64,000 bases of DNA from Antedon bifida (GCA_963402885.1 OY727095.1:8623001-8687000), one strand, 5' to 3'; counted from the first letter of the stretch, positions 36,904 to 49,206 are shown. A program made the numbers and translations. The notes: generated by a model not told the origin, from the sequence alone.

Positions 36904-38905
36904 TACAATCAAACACATTCTTGTTCGTACTTTGTTTCTTGTCATTGACGAAAAAAACATAATGTAAAATACAGTACACTGTATATTTTCTGCAAAAACA
37001 TTAGATAGTTCATCCTAACATTAACCTTTTACAAAAAGCGAGGTCGACACAGACAATGCTTTACGGAATTAAACACACTGTAAAGAAAACTATACGTGAT
37101 GTATAATACAAGAAGTTAATACCAATACGACATGTCCGCAAACATTTATTTATTATTTTTAATATAAACCAGTGAACAATGTTATTGCACTGTTCAATTA
37201 TTATTATCAAAGCCTATATCTTATTTTTCTTCCGCTCATTTCTTGTTATTTCTATTTTGCTGTTACTTAATTGAAAAATCCTGAAAAAGGCCGAATAGCA
37301 AAATAATTTCTTAATTAAAATAGCCTACTTACCAATAATAATAATACTATGTATATTATTATTATTAAACAGTTGTTTTTTTTTAAAATCTAAAATTAGA
37401 TAATAGGTTGTTTTTTGTGATGGGTTTGATACAGTACTGTTAAGTAATTAACGTTTTATTAATAGAAAAATAATAACTCCAATACTAAAAGTAATATTGC
37501 AAATAGATTTTTGCTAATTTTAGTTGATTCGAATGAAAATTGGTTAGTCATTGGTCGTATAACTAGTTTGGTTGAACCTTTTAAGTTAAAAATAGTTATA
37601 TAGTAATTATTTTTAGTATATGACTGTATATTAGTTGTTACGCGTCTCCTTGTGTATTGTAAATAGTTGATAATAGATAGATATGTATTTTCTTACTGAC
37701 GTCATTAAATAGACAATTCCTTATATTTTGTTGTGAGTTATCCTGATTGGTCAGAATATATTACGTCTAGACGTACGCGCTGTTGGTCACTTAATATAGT
37801 GGTGAGAAAGCAATTTTAGGTATTGCCTTGTGTAGGCCTATATACAATGTTTTCTGGATCAGTCTTTCCACTGATCAAAAAAAACTTAGTAAAGAATAAC
37901 GTTTTGGCCGTCAGAAATTCAGGATGTTCAAGACCAAATCAGTAGAATTCGGGGTAGAATTCCAACCATATTACATCACACATTTCTGAAGTGTTACTGT
38001 CTTCTGCTGTAGATAAGTAACCACTAAGAGACAACCGTCAAAAGACAACTCGTTTAAACGTATACACTAGTATTATTTAAAGTAGTACTTTCACTTACTT
38101 CACTTAGGCCTAATGCAACTCAAATAGTGTTCAGCGTTTATTTGTTTTAATTTATATTTCCAAAAATCTCTTTATTAACAGAAAGGAAAGCCTACAGATG
38201 ACATATGATAACAGTCCAAAGGAAACAACTAACATTATTCATTCTGCTTTTATTCAATATTTCTCTTTGCAGTATATATAAAATAAAACTGAATTGCGAG
38301 AGATTTACAAATTGGTACAAGCTTTCAAACATCAAAATTCACAACATTAACAAGTTAAATAATTATTTTAAAAAGGAGATATTACACATGGAATAGACTG
38401 ATGAAAGTACTTTATACAAAATATTATATTATACACGTTTTCTTTAATACATATAAGGTTAATTCAAGGGTTTTGTTTCTCGTAATTTGTCGTTTATCTT
38501 CTATTTATAAAGGTTTTGTTGATTTCGGCCCGTGTTCTAAAAAAACATTCAACCTTTCGAACATGAAATCCATGTTGTTTATCGTAACTTTTCGTTTAGT
38601 GGATCTTATATTGCCCGTAATATTTCGATAATGTCAGTCTGTGGTCTTTATTTCCAATCGTATCTGTGACCTAACGTAAATGTATCGTCCAATTTCATGG
38701 TATTTCTCAATAATGTTTTCAAAGTTTTAATTTAGCTGCTTGTTTACCAAATTTGTGTCTCGATTGAGAATTAACTTCAGTTGTGTATTGAACATGTTTT
38801 TATTGAAATTTGACATTAAAATTACAACGCTTTGAATTATTTGAACTCTATATAATGTAAGCGGATTGTATGGTCACTGTAAGACTGAAGAAAAAAATAG
38901 TATAT
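36904..38905. other. Non-coding, nothing recognised
   Basis: AT-rich; short frames at 38205-38631 have no recognisable features. Confidence 0.55.
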
Positions 38906-39279
38906 CGTAAATCTTCTAGGCCTAATAGTAACCCACACTCTAATAGTAACCCACCTTATAAGTCAATCTATAATAATAACCCACTACCATTAGAGTCGCA
39001 AAAACTTATGATGCAGCCGTAATTTGAAAATAAGGAGATAATGCATGTTGATCTCGGGAGTGGGAAGGATTGAGTGTTTTTGAGTTTATAAAATAAAGTT
39101 AGAGTTTATTCGTACTGTTGTATTATGTTTTGCTGTCCGGTAACTATTTTCAGGTGCCTAATTTAAGATTAGTAATAGTAACCCACTACGATAATAGTAA
39201 CCCTTCCTTCTAAAATAGTAACCCACTCTAAAAAACAATAAAAGAATAATAACCTAGAGTTACAATTAGAAGATTTACG
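38906..39279. mobile_element. TIR-bounded element with AGTAACCC repeats
   Basis: Exact 13-bp inverted termini CGTAAATCTTCTA / TAGAAGATTTACG bound 374 bp. About three AATAGTAACCCAC motifs lie next to the left end and three next to the right end, in the same orientation. No coding capacity. A new MITE or foldback remnant is the simplest reading. Confidence 0.6.
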
Positions 39280-39840
39280 GTAAATCTATCCAGTTTATAT
39301 AGATCTATTTTGACATTCTAAACATTGGGGTTTAGTACCACATTATACATCTCAGATGTTTAATATGTTATTAGTTATCCGCTTGGTAGAGCGGATAACT
39401 CCTTGTTATTGTATGGGATCAATATTTTTGGTTATCCGCAACCGTAAGGTATTGCGGATAACCCTTGTTATTGTAAATATCTTTTTTTTTTTCATCTTCT
39501 TTGTTCTTCTTTCTTTCCCGGAATTTTGTTGCACGCATATCTGTCATCCTTGTCAACATAAGATTGTATAACTTTGTCATAAGATTGACCTGTAGCTGTA
39601 GATGTGCAGGAAACTTTGTTATATGACGTTAGAGTCGCGTAGCGCAAGTTACGCGCGATTTTATGAATTTCAATGATTGGTCATAGATTATAAACCAAAA
39701 GTCATTTTGTATTGACACTTGGTGAAAATTTAAGTCATATCAAGGGCAAACTTTCTATGGATTAAAAATGGCATGTTTAATATTTAAGCAGATATGTTGT
39801 AGATATAAATTCATGCAGAATCTTTACCACTCGGATGTTA

Positions 39841-40425
39841 TGACGTCATCGTATGGCCACATGAATGTAAAATATAGAATTTTTTACTCTTTCGTTATTG
39901 CTCATCACATTAAATAGAGCGCATCTCGCTTATACGTATTCCATTTCCTCAGATATTTTAATACTGTCTAGGTCAATCAACTATCTTTCGCATGAGTTAA
40001 AAATATTTTAATTTTTATGACGTCATCATGTCTAAAAATGTAAATAACGTGGGTCACCTATTTTCATCTTTACAGTAAATTTCAATCTGTTATAGCTCGT
40101 CAGAATTAAAATCGATAATCATGATTAAAACGTTTTCTGGAAGCTATTGGATTGTAGATACAAATTCATGTGAATATTTTGCCAATTAGATGTTGTGACG
40201 TCATCATATGGCCAGTTGAATTCAAAAAGTCACATTTACATCTCTTGCGTAAAAGTTCATTGCGTTTAAACGAGAGCGGATCTCACTTTTACGTGCCCAA
40301 CATTTTTCAAATTTGTATCAATGTAATTAATTAGATAATTATCTTCTAAAATTGTTATTTTATATGTCAATTTGATGACGTCATCGTGTTAATAATTGGA
40401 TTTAAAAGATGGGTCTCGTAATTTC
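39841..40425 (+). repeat. TGACGTCATC-phased repeat block, unit 1
   Basis: TGACGTCA occurs at 39841, 40018, 40196 and 40376 (steps 177, 178, 180). The first and third segments resemble each other (CGTATGGCCACATGAATG / CATATGGCCAGTTGAATT), as do the second and fourth, so the higher-order unit is about 356 bp. Confidence 0.85.
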
Positions 40426-41337
40426 GTCTATGCTACACTGTATATAACATATACAGTGTATTCTGTAAATACTGTAATATGCTGTATGCTACATATTAGG
40501 TACAATTCAGCACTTTAAACATATTTATTTCATGTCATAGGATGGCATAATAATTGTCGAGGTTCATAGTTTAAAGTATGTGCATGTTGCGTTTGCGCGG
40601 ATAACCCAAACTCGTCAAAGTGACGAGTTCAAATCTAGTTTTTCTGTATTATTCTTCTTTCCTTCCTTCCTTTTTGTGAGTCGCGTTTCTCTAAAATGTG
40701 TAAACATAACATTTCATAACTTTGACAACATATGGGCATTTACGTGAAGTTGTGCACCTCCTATTTTTGAATGACGTCATAGTTGCGCAACGTGACTTAC
40801 GCGCAATTTATGAATTTCAATGATTGATCATAGATTAAAAACCAAAAGTCATTTAGTATTGACACTTTGACAAAATTTAAGTCATATCAAGGGCAAACTT
40901 TCTACGAAGTTACGCGCGCACGCGCATTTAAAATTTTTAATGCGCAAAATTAATTTCTAATCAACTTTTTACGCATTTCTTGTCATTTTAAGCATGTCAA
41001 AAATTCCCACGGGCGCGCATTTTTTTACGCGCGCGGTGCGCACGTAGCGTTAAAAACATATTTTTTTCTCTTGAATTATATTTTTCAAGCCTTTCCTAGT
41101 AATTTTGAAAACAATTTAGACCTTTTCCAGTTTAAATAACGCCATACGAACACGTTGAATTAGACAATTTGTGCGCGTTTTTTATAAAAAAGCTTAAAAA
41201 ATTGTCAAAATAATGTCTTTTTTTAAACAGTCATAGTTTCTAAAGTAAACCGTGAACCGTTTATTTTTATTACAAAATCTAGAAGTTGATGAGTTGTAGA
41301 TATTGGATCATGCATCGATAAGGCTAAAAAAACATTG

Positions 41338-41920
41338 TGACGTCATCGTATGGCCACACGAATGTAAAATATAGGATTTTTGTCTCTTTCGTTATTGCTC
41401 ATCACATTCAATGGAGCACATCACGCTTATCCGTATTCCATTTTTTCTGAGATCATAATATTGTCTAGGTCAATCAACTATCTTTCACATCAGTTAAAAA
41501 TATTTTGATTTTGATGACGTCATCATGCATAAAAATGTAAATTACGTGGGTCATTAATTTCATCTTTACAGTAAATTTTAATCTGTTATAGCTCGTAAGA
41601 ATAAAATGTGATAATCACGCTTAAAACGTTTTCAGGAAGCTATGGGATTGTAGATACGAAATCATGTAAAATTTTCGCCAATCGGATGTTGTGACGTCAT
41701 CATATGACCAGTTTAATTAAAAACGTCAAATTTTCTTCTTTTGCGTCAGAGTTCATCACATTTAAATGTGCGCGCACCAACATTTTACGTATTCAAATTT
41801 CTTCTACATGTTAACATTTTGTTGCTGAGATAATTTTCTTCAGAAATTGCTATCTTTGTGTTTTATTTTGATGACGTCATCATGTTAAATATTTGAATTA
41901 AAGGCGGGTCCCGTAATTTA
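41338..41920 (+). repeat. TGACGTCATC-phased repeat block, unit 2
   Basis: Direct copy of the block at 39841, with TGACGTCA at 41338, 41515, 41692 and 41872 (steps 177, 177, 180). The phasing is kept although the sequence between has diverged. Confidence 0.85.
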
Positions 41921-42187
41921 TTTAATATGTCATATAATATACAGTACAATGTACACCAGCTGTAGGCTTTGATGTGAGCAAATTGTTGTTTGCCGCCCTC
42001 TGTATCATGTAGAATTAATGTCTCCTTGTATACACAGTATACTGTATAATTATAGTACATTGTAGCATAGGCGAAAATTCAGGACCACCTCTTATTATAG
42101 TTTTTAACATAGCGATGACGTATGACGTGCACGTAGCGTCTGTCGTGCGGATAACTAACTCGTCAAAGTGACGAGTTTCATGTCTAG

Positions 42188-43697
42188 TTGTTATTTTAAT
42201 GCTAACAAGATGATATTGTACAATGTTTATTAAAGGTTTATGACGTCATACTTTTTGTTATAAAGATGATTGGTTAAAAGTAAAGTATAGGATAGATATT
42301 AAATACTTTGCTATATGCTTTAAATACCGTATTTGTGTCGTACTTTAAAACTACTTAGCTAGCACTTAATTAATTCGAATAATGTAACATATAAACAAAT
42401 TTATCAGGTACGTATCAAGTACAAAAGTCATGATTTAATAATTCCTTTATAGCAGCAACTGTAGTGATAGTTCTAAACCACAAAAAAAAACTAGTACAGA
42501 ATAAATTTATAGGACGGAGATTGTTTTCGTAGTAATGTTTGTGAAAATATTGCAGGTTGCTTCGAAATAGCTAACAGTAATAATTACTGATGAAAAGCAG
42601 CCAAGTTTAGCTTCTCTATTCTTAGAATGCATGATAGTAACTCGTCTTATGATTCATCATTCTAAAGTACTTGAAAATGTGATAAATCTGGTGAAAATGG
42701 CATTAATTGGTGCTAAGAACATCGGATACAATTCTAAGATCAGAAATTATTTATTTCGTCTTCGTTAAGGTCAGGTGCGGTAAAAAATTGTTCATGTGTT
42801 CTAGTTTTTTTGCAGAATATTATATCTTCATCATCAATACACGAAGGAATGGAGGTTGTAAAACCTTCAACGTAAAATTTACTTTACTTAACATGAGTCC
42901 GCGTTTGTGAAAACAATTCGCAAGCTTGCCGAGAGTTATGATTATATTTAGATTCTAACCCATGATGACTAAATAAAATAATATAGAGCCTAAATTACCA
43001 CGTTGGTGCAAGTAAGGGCCTGATGGCAGGGTTGAGGTTCGAGTTTAGCATTATTGATTCAAATTTACATTATTGTAGTGTATTTAGGGAACTTTTTGCA
43101 AAAAAATCTCAAGAAGTCAGTTAAATGTAACTTAACAATCCTAATACATAGCTACGTTTGGACCTGCAACACCAAGAACAACAATGAGACACAATTCAAT
43201 GAAAAACAATAAACGGTTTAATAATACAATCTAATAATGCAGGAATATTGATATTGATACCAATAATAGATAGGTGAGACCCTCGATACAGAATGGTGTA
43301 CTTTTTAATATAACCTCCGGAAGAAAATGTTGCTTTGAAAAAAAAAAAATAACGTAGTAAGCCTATGATTTAAATTTCGTTGTACTGTAAGCCTAAATTA
43401 TAAACTCACTAAAACGTGTAGGCTTAAATAAGTTTGACAAAATTATTCAGTTCGTCATTAAGAGATTGTAATCTTAATGCATTCTTTACTGAATATTAGA
43501 TTAAATTGTATTGTATGTGGGTGTTCATCATTAAAACGTATTCAATATGAATTTTAATTTCAAAACATGTTTGTTCATGTATTTACAACATAATAGGATT
43601 ATATCAAGAAGCAAATAATAACGGCCTTCCAAGTATTTTAATTAAGAAAACCGCACAAATCTTAATTATAAACGCTTTGTTATATTTAAAACACTTT
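42188..43697. other. Non-coding, nothing recognised
   Basis: AT-rich sequence between the Helitron-like block and the MITE-2 cluster. Confidence 0.55.
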
Positions 43698-43830
43698 AAA
43701 GCTCTTGTTTAAAGTATGATGTGCCCAAATATGGTAGTGATATGCTTAAATATGGTAGTAATATGACATCATCTTGTCCATATATGGGCACATCACATTT
43801 TCTTGTGACATAAAGTTTGACAGAGCTTTA
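43698..43830. mobile_element. MITE family 2, copy d
   Basis: The left terminus lost about 20 bp (GCTCTTGTTTAAAG). The right end has an internal deletion in TTTGACAGAGCTTTA. The CCCAAATATGGTAGTGATAT core is intact. Confidence 0.8.
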
Positions 43831-43931
43831 TAACTAGTCAATTTATCATAGCTAATACAATGTGACGTTGGAAATGTTTCTTATGCATTTATATTCATCG
43901 ACTTATCATCCTTTATTTGTCAATTTCTATT

Positions 43932-44095
43932 TAAGCTCTGTCTACACTATCAAACTAATTTGACAAAAAAGCGTGACGTGCCCAAATATGGCAGTGATAT
44001 GCTCAATTATGGTAGTGATGTGACATCAAAATGTCCATATATGGGCACATCACATTTTTTGTCACATAAAGTTTGATAGTGTAGACAGAGCTTTA
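43932..44095. mobile_element. MITE family 2, copy e
   Basis: Complete: TAAGCTCTGTCTACACTATC to TGATAGTGTAGACAGAGCTT, with GTGCCCAAATATGGCAGTGA and CCATATATGGGCACATCACA inside. Confidence 0.87.
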
Positions 44096-44268
44096 GATGA
44101 TCTTTACTTACACGTACACTAAATTCCATCACCCCCACACGGGAATCAAACATTTAATAACTTAATCACATGTATATCATTAATTCATCATTACGCATCA
44201 AAAGTAGAATGTTTTTAAAGTATCATTCACATTCAGTAAGTCAACAGATTTACTTTCATTATTTTATT

Positions 44269-44417
44269 AAGCTCTGTCTACATTATAAAACTAGATTGAT
44301 AAAGTAGTGTGATATGCCCAAATATATGGTAATGATATGCCCAAGTATGGTAGTGATATGACATCATTATGTCCACAGGCACATCACATAAAGTTTGATA
44401 GTGTAGACAGAGCTTTA
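44269..44417. mobile_element. MITE family 2, copy f
   Basis: Complete ends (AAGCTCTGTCTACATTATAA and TTTGATAGTGTAGACAGAGC). The right half of the interior is shortened. It is the third family-2 copy within about 720 bp. Confidence 0.85.
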
Positions 44418-44423
44418 CAATTC

Positions 44424-44457
44424 CCACCAGGGGAGAGCCTGTTCACTCCCTGGTGGT
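44424..44457. repeat. Short palindromic motif next to MITE 2 copy f
   Basis: CCACCAGGGGAGAG, CCTGTTC, ACTCCCTGGTGG: 12-base near-perfect arms. It lies 7 bp beyond the end of a family-2 MITE. Confidence 0.65.
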
Positions 44458-46439
44458 TCAACCACCTCGAAATTGTGACGTTTTTACCCATCACAGATAC
44501 GTAGGCCTATATCAAATTTAGTTTAATTAGTCGGTCTGCAATTTTACAATGTTGTATTCCTTACTTGCCTCTTTTAATTTAAAACTTTTTTGAAACCTTT
44601 ATTTTGAATTTCGTCGAGTAGATTTAAAACCAAAGTATCTTCCTTCGTACCTTAGTAGGATGCCTATAATTATAGCTTACTGGACACATTTTATTTTTTA
44701 CTCTTTAATTGGATCTGTATTCCATTCATTGTTAGGCCCACCGAAATGATCAGACGTGGTTCCTAGCAAGGGCACCCCAGGTCACACACGTTTAAGCGGA
44801 TTAAATCAACTTTTCTCACAGTTTTCAACAATGAATGCTTTTTATGACCCTTTGGCCATGCCCAAGGTAAAAACATTAAACAACGAATAAAACAAAACTA
44901 TTTTTAGCCAATAATTGATTTCTATACATCATTTATTACATTATTCCTAAACCAACCTTGAATTGCAAAGGTCTTTGTTGTGGTAAGTGAAATGAGGGGG
45001 CGGCCATCCGTCTTGATGATGTGGTTATGGGATTCTCAGTTGATTGTAGACCAATCTTTTAATCACGCTATCTGATTGTTTTTGCTTTGTATATGATTTT
45101 AAATCAATTAGGCCAAGTGCCGTAGATTGCTATCCTTAAACATGTATTTTAAAAATACACTGTATGTACTATAGAAAACCAATACAATAATTTGAATGAA
45201 TTAAATTTGTCAATAAATAATGTTTCCAAGACCCATCGATCAAGTGTGGAATCGTCAGTGCAGTGGCGTAACGCAGATGCCTTAAGTCAACTGGAGGCCT
45301 CGGGCGTTTTTAGCCCGTTTCGTCATATTTTAATGTCTTTTTCCTCTGGGCACTGCTCAGGGCCCCCATAAGCTCCGGGGCCCCTGTCACTGCGTCAGTG
45401 ACAGATCCAATGGGCAAATTCTCCGAATTCGTAGAATGTGTTTTTTTTCTTATCATAATATCTGTATATTATAAATTGAATCCATTCTGAATGTTATTTG
45501 TTACTAATATTATTAATTATTGTTATTAAAATTATCTGTACATAATTTCATGTTATTCATACTCCTCTGTAGCATCACTGCAGTTGACTATTAAACTGTG
45601 GAATCGATATGATTGTTATATAAAAAAAATATTATGCTATTTAGGACACAGTTTCAATTTTCTTTGAATTCATAAACTACAATCGGCATATTTCCAAACC
45701 CAACACGGGGGTGGTTTACGAGTCCCGATATCGCCCTACTTTCACAGTATGCCTTTAGATGTGGAGATGATGACCATGCAGGGAAATCAAGTAACTACTG
45801 ATAGGGCTTATGGGATGACCAAATAAAAAGAAATTGAGAGTTCATCTAAGGACATTGACAAACGGCATTAATTTTAAGAAAAATAATTTACCCGAGGCAT
45901 AATTAATGCGATTTAAAAGGGGTAATTGGAAAGGTCATTGGCGGTGATGGTTAAAACGACCTGACCAAACTTTCCAACAACATGACTCTGTGCTATTTAT
46001 TTATTTGTTTTGTGAAGTGAAATTATGTTTTTATTAGTCGTATATCGAGAGACCCAAAAACAATCCAGACTTCGACTGAGCTTAATTAGATTAATTATCA
46101 CTTTTAGCGATGTCAGATGCAGTGAAACCCCTAATTAAACACATTCGAACTCCCAGAATTCTTATGGTCGACTTCTGTCGTAAACGACAATGTCAAATAA
46201 TCTTACATTCATCTGAATGATGACTAAGCTAAGGACTGTTTAAAACACCTTTGACCAAGGGCGTCTCGTCCAATGCCATAAGAGTCAGCAGTGCTGATTT
46301 TAAAGGGTGTTTTAAAGGGGCAACTTCTACTGTATATTACAGTCCCAAATGAGTAGGTGTGATGGTTATTTGTTGCCACCGTTTACATTGTCTCTGTATC
46401 CCATTTTCCATGTTTATTTCTGATCTTATTAGGCCTAAT
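44458..46439. other. Non-coding apart from the hAT-type MITE
   Basis: No gene seen. The hAT MITE at 45261-45392 is the only recognised element. Confidence 0.55.
45261..45392. mobile_element. hAT-type MITE with perfect 8-bp target duplication
   Basis: 132-bp element flanked on both sides by CGTCAGTG (45253-45260 and 45393-45400). Termini begin CAGTGGCGTAACG and, on the other strand, CAGTGACAGGGG. An 8-bp duplication and CAGTG ends are typical of hAT elements. The GC-rich interior is unlike its surroundings. No coding capacity. Confidence 0.82.
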
Positions 46440-46625
46440 ATATATTTTTTCTATTATTATTAAAACATATTCATTTCATTATGACGTTTCATAATATTCA
46501 TATCTTAACATATTCATTAGTATGTTCATTTCTTAGCGTATTCATTTCTTAATGCATTCATTCTTAACACATTCATTTTATTAACACATTCATTTTCTTA
46601 ACATATTCATTTCTTAACATAGGTC
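46440..46625. repeat. Imperfect short tandem repeat TTCTTAACATATTCAT
   Basis: About nine copies of a 16-20 base motif (TTAACATATTCATTTC variants). AT-rich and non-coding. Confidence 0.75.
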
Positions 46626-47069
46626 ATAATTAGGCCTACCTTTTTGTATTATTTCCTATCTCAAAGAATTGACAACAAAATATCGGTTTATCAAATTTAA
46701 CAGTGAACTTTCTTCTTATTTATGTCATTGATCCAAAAGTCAGGCTTTCACTGAACAATGTATTGTTGGCATCAATCACATAATAAAACTCTTGATCGAA
46801 TTCTGTGTAGGTGTATCTGAACTCGATAAAAACATATCGACCTTTTACCCACTGTCGTCTTAAGAAATAAAACAATGATCACTCGTATCCATTAAAGATG
46901 AGCTGACAACTAGAATTGGCTGTACTACCGTAAAACCACTCCTTTGTGAAACCCTGTTAAGACACCTCTATTATTAGGATAACACGTTGTTGGTGGGTCC
47001 TTTAATGCGGGTTGTAATAATGTAGTATGTATATATTCAATTAATGTTAGTCAATGTGGAACCAGCAAA

Positions 47070-47240
47070 GTGTCCCCTTAATTTTGATGTCACCTGATAG
47101 GTTGGCCGTATTACAATCATGTTTAAACATTATAATTATTGTATAAATTACAATTTCACTCTTCCTTGATTGCGCTTTGTTTTGTTTCAAGGGAATATGT
47201 CCCCTTAATATGGATGTCCCCTGAATATAGGTTGGCCGCG
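47070..47240. repeat. Diverged interspersed repeat, two copies
   Basis: GTCCCCTTAAT, GATGTC(C)CCTGA, ATAGGTTGGCCG occurs at about 47070 and again at about 47199. A related copy (GTCTTCTTAATAGGGA, GAACAGAGGTTGG) lies at about 50289. Open frames on both strands here are shadows of the repeat. Confidence 0.55.
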
Positions 47241-48205
47241 TTAAAACCGAAATTCGTGCCCTTCTTCGTTTCACGGAAAAATGAAAGGGATATCTCAAAG
47301 CTTCTTGATTCCATTGAATGATTTACTGTAGGTGTCATTCAAACCCACATAGACACTGTTTATTTACTGCGGATTAATATCCTATATCCATAGAATATCA
47401 CGCTAATTAGAATACGCAAGTCATAGGATTAGGTATGACACTCAATGTTGCGATGCCCTTTTTTATTATGTTTTAGTGACTCGTTTTGGCGTAATTAAAA
47501 ACCTACATGAGATAATATACTTCTCGAGGGTCCCTCGTGCGTTTTACCATCAAATATTTTGTGATTTATGTGCGATTATACAGTCGCAAACAATTTCTGT
47601 CTGTATGGAGGGTGCACATAATCACTTGTTATCTCCGTCGTATGTCTGTGAATTAATATTGATATCAATGATAAATGACATAGTAGGAAGAAATAGAACT
47701 TGTTTTTTTCAAGTCGCAATAATCATTATCATCCACTATGTAGGTCCCTAATATAAAACAATGTTTTCGAAGTTTCACCTTTTAGAAGAAGAATGCCAAT
47801 GTATTGTAAACAATATAACTATTAGGAATGTAGTCGTCGTAATTATAATATCAATATTGCTATTGTCCGCGTACGCTGGGTAGGCCTACATAATAAAGAT
47901 ATAGGGAGGGGTGTCTTTTCGTGAAAAAGGGGCTATAATGTTTTGTATTTACAGGTTTCATTCATTCATTCGTTTATTTCACAATGCATAACACTTGGTA
48001 AGTTGTTACCAATTAATTTAAAGTATTAATATGCAAAGCCTGGAAAAGACCTAGTCTTAAGCCTAGTTAGAAGCAGTAGAGAGCGGCGGGGTGGTTTAAT
48101 CTTCATTTTTAATCGACATCATCCATTACATTATACAGTAAGTAGACCCCTTCGCCTACCCTTATTCAGTCGACACCCAATAAACCCTCCATACCAGTGT
48201 AATAA
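47241..48205. other. Non-coding, nothing recognised
   Basis: A 91-codon plus-strand frame (47476-47751) has no recognisable domain. Confidence 0.5.
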
Positions 48206-48410
48206 GTGAAGCTGTGGCTTGATGGTTATGATGCGGTTATGAAGCTATCAATCCAAGGGTCCTGTGTTCAACTCCCAAAGACTTGTAATAAGACTTTGTA
48301 TATGTAGAGTATCTTGTGTATAATTATGTTAGTCTTGTGAACAGGATAGTGAATGAAGTCGCTTATGGTAATATCCTTGAATATTTACCTAAATAATATA
48401 CAAAAAACAA
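48206..48410 (+). mobile_element. tRNA-derived SINE, copy 2
   Basis: Same family: GTGGCTTGATGGTTATGATG, decayed B box TGTTCAACTCC, then CCAAAGACTTGTAATAAGAC, TAGAGTATCTTGTGTAT and ATTTACCTAAAT. Compared with copy 1 it lacks about 40 bp after the B box. Confidence 0.78.
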
Positions 48411-49206
48411 TGTCACTGTGCAAGTTTGAATGTGTCGGATATGATTTGAAGCAATCAACACCACTTAACAAACTAAATTGAATGTAAAATCATTATCACA
48501 ATGTCGATGGTTAGAATGGTTGAGAAATAAAAACTTTAATTCCAACCTAAACTTGATATATGCACTGACGCTAAGAATGATTTTCCACAATTAAAGCTTT
48601 AAAAGACGGACTTGCGGATTACAATAAATATTTCAAAAACAACTTGTGTTTTTGATAGAAGTCATCAATCGATCATAGCAAAAACTGACAGAATTCAAAT
48701 GGTCAGTTTTACAATATTGCTTTCAGACAGGAGCAGATGCATTTAATGCTGTTATGGATGATTCGTCGTGAATATATTGCCATTTGTGGATAACCTTGCG
48801 ATTTGATTTCGACATCAGGACAAGTTATTGCGTTCAATGAATGTTGTATTACTAAGTGTAAGTCTAAGAAATGCATTATATTTAAAAGTATTCATTCATC
48901 AACTTGTAACGTTTAATGTATTATAGATTTTATATATTGCAACGATTATCTTTAGAAAAGTTTGTACTCTGGTTCTCCAGGTCAAAGCATTATTTTTACT
49001 GAGGATGTATCTTTGAAAGTTAGCTACAACATAGTGCGCTATATAAATGTGTATATTTATTATTGTATGTTAAAGTTGAAGAAAAACGATTACGCAGATA
49101 GATGACAATATATTCAAATAAAAGTAATGCTAAAGAAAACTATGGTGATTTTACTGATTTTGCATTGATAATATAGTAATTATGGACAGCTTTAGTAGTT
49201 ATTGTC
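48411..49206. other. Possible terminal exon, otherwise empty
   Basis: A strong acceptor (TATTGCTTTCAG) at 48726 is followed by a 14-codon frame TGADAFNAVMDDSS and TGA at 48769-48771. It may be a last exon of an unseen plus-strand gene. A diverged GCGCTATATAAATG tail is at 49037. Confidence 0.3.

Larger units (their letters stand above)
39365..42187 (+). mobile_element. Helitron-like non-autonomous element, two units head to tail
   Basis: Two related units end in the same way: GCGGATAAC, then hairpin AACTCGTCA-AAG-TGACGAGTT, a 5-6 base spacer, CTAG, then T (CTAG at 40635-40638 and 42184-42187). A hairpin just before CTRR followed by T is the hallmark of Helitron 3' ends. Two further hairpins of ATCCGC/GCGGAT type lie at 39373-39400 and 39430-39463. 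Blocks at 39664-39758 and 40811-40904, and 39841-40425 and 41338-41920, are direct repeats. No Rep/helicase coding is visible, so the assignment is structural only. Confidence 0.5.

Noticed and set aside
47047-47338. Overlapping frames of 60-83 codons on both strands
   Set aside because: They cover a duplicated interspersed repeat and have no consistent coding signal.
48790-48917. Short plus-strand cysteine-rich frame (NECCITKCKSKKC)
   Set aside because: Spacing CC-x3-C-x4-C does not match the knottin module of genes A-C or the insulin A-chain pattern; no signal peptide or acceptor adjoins it.
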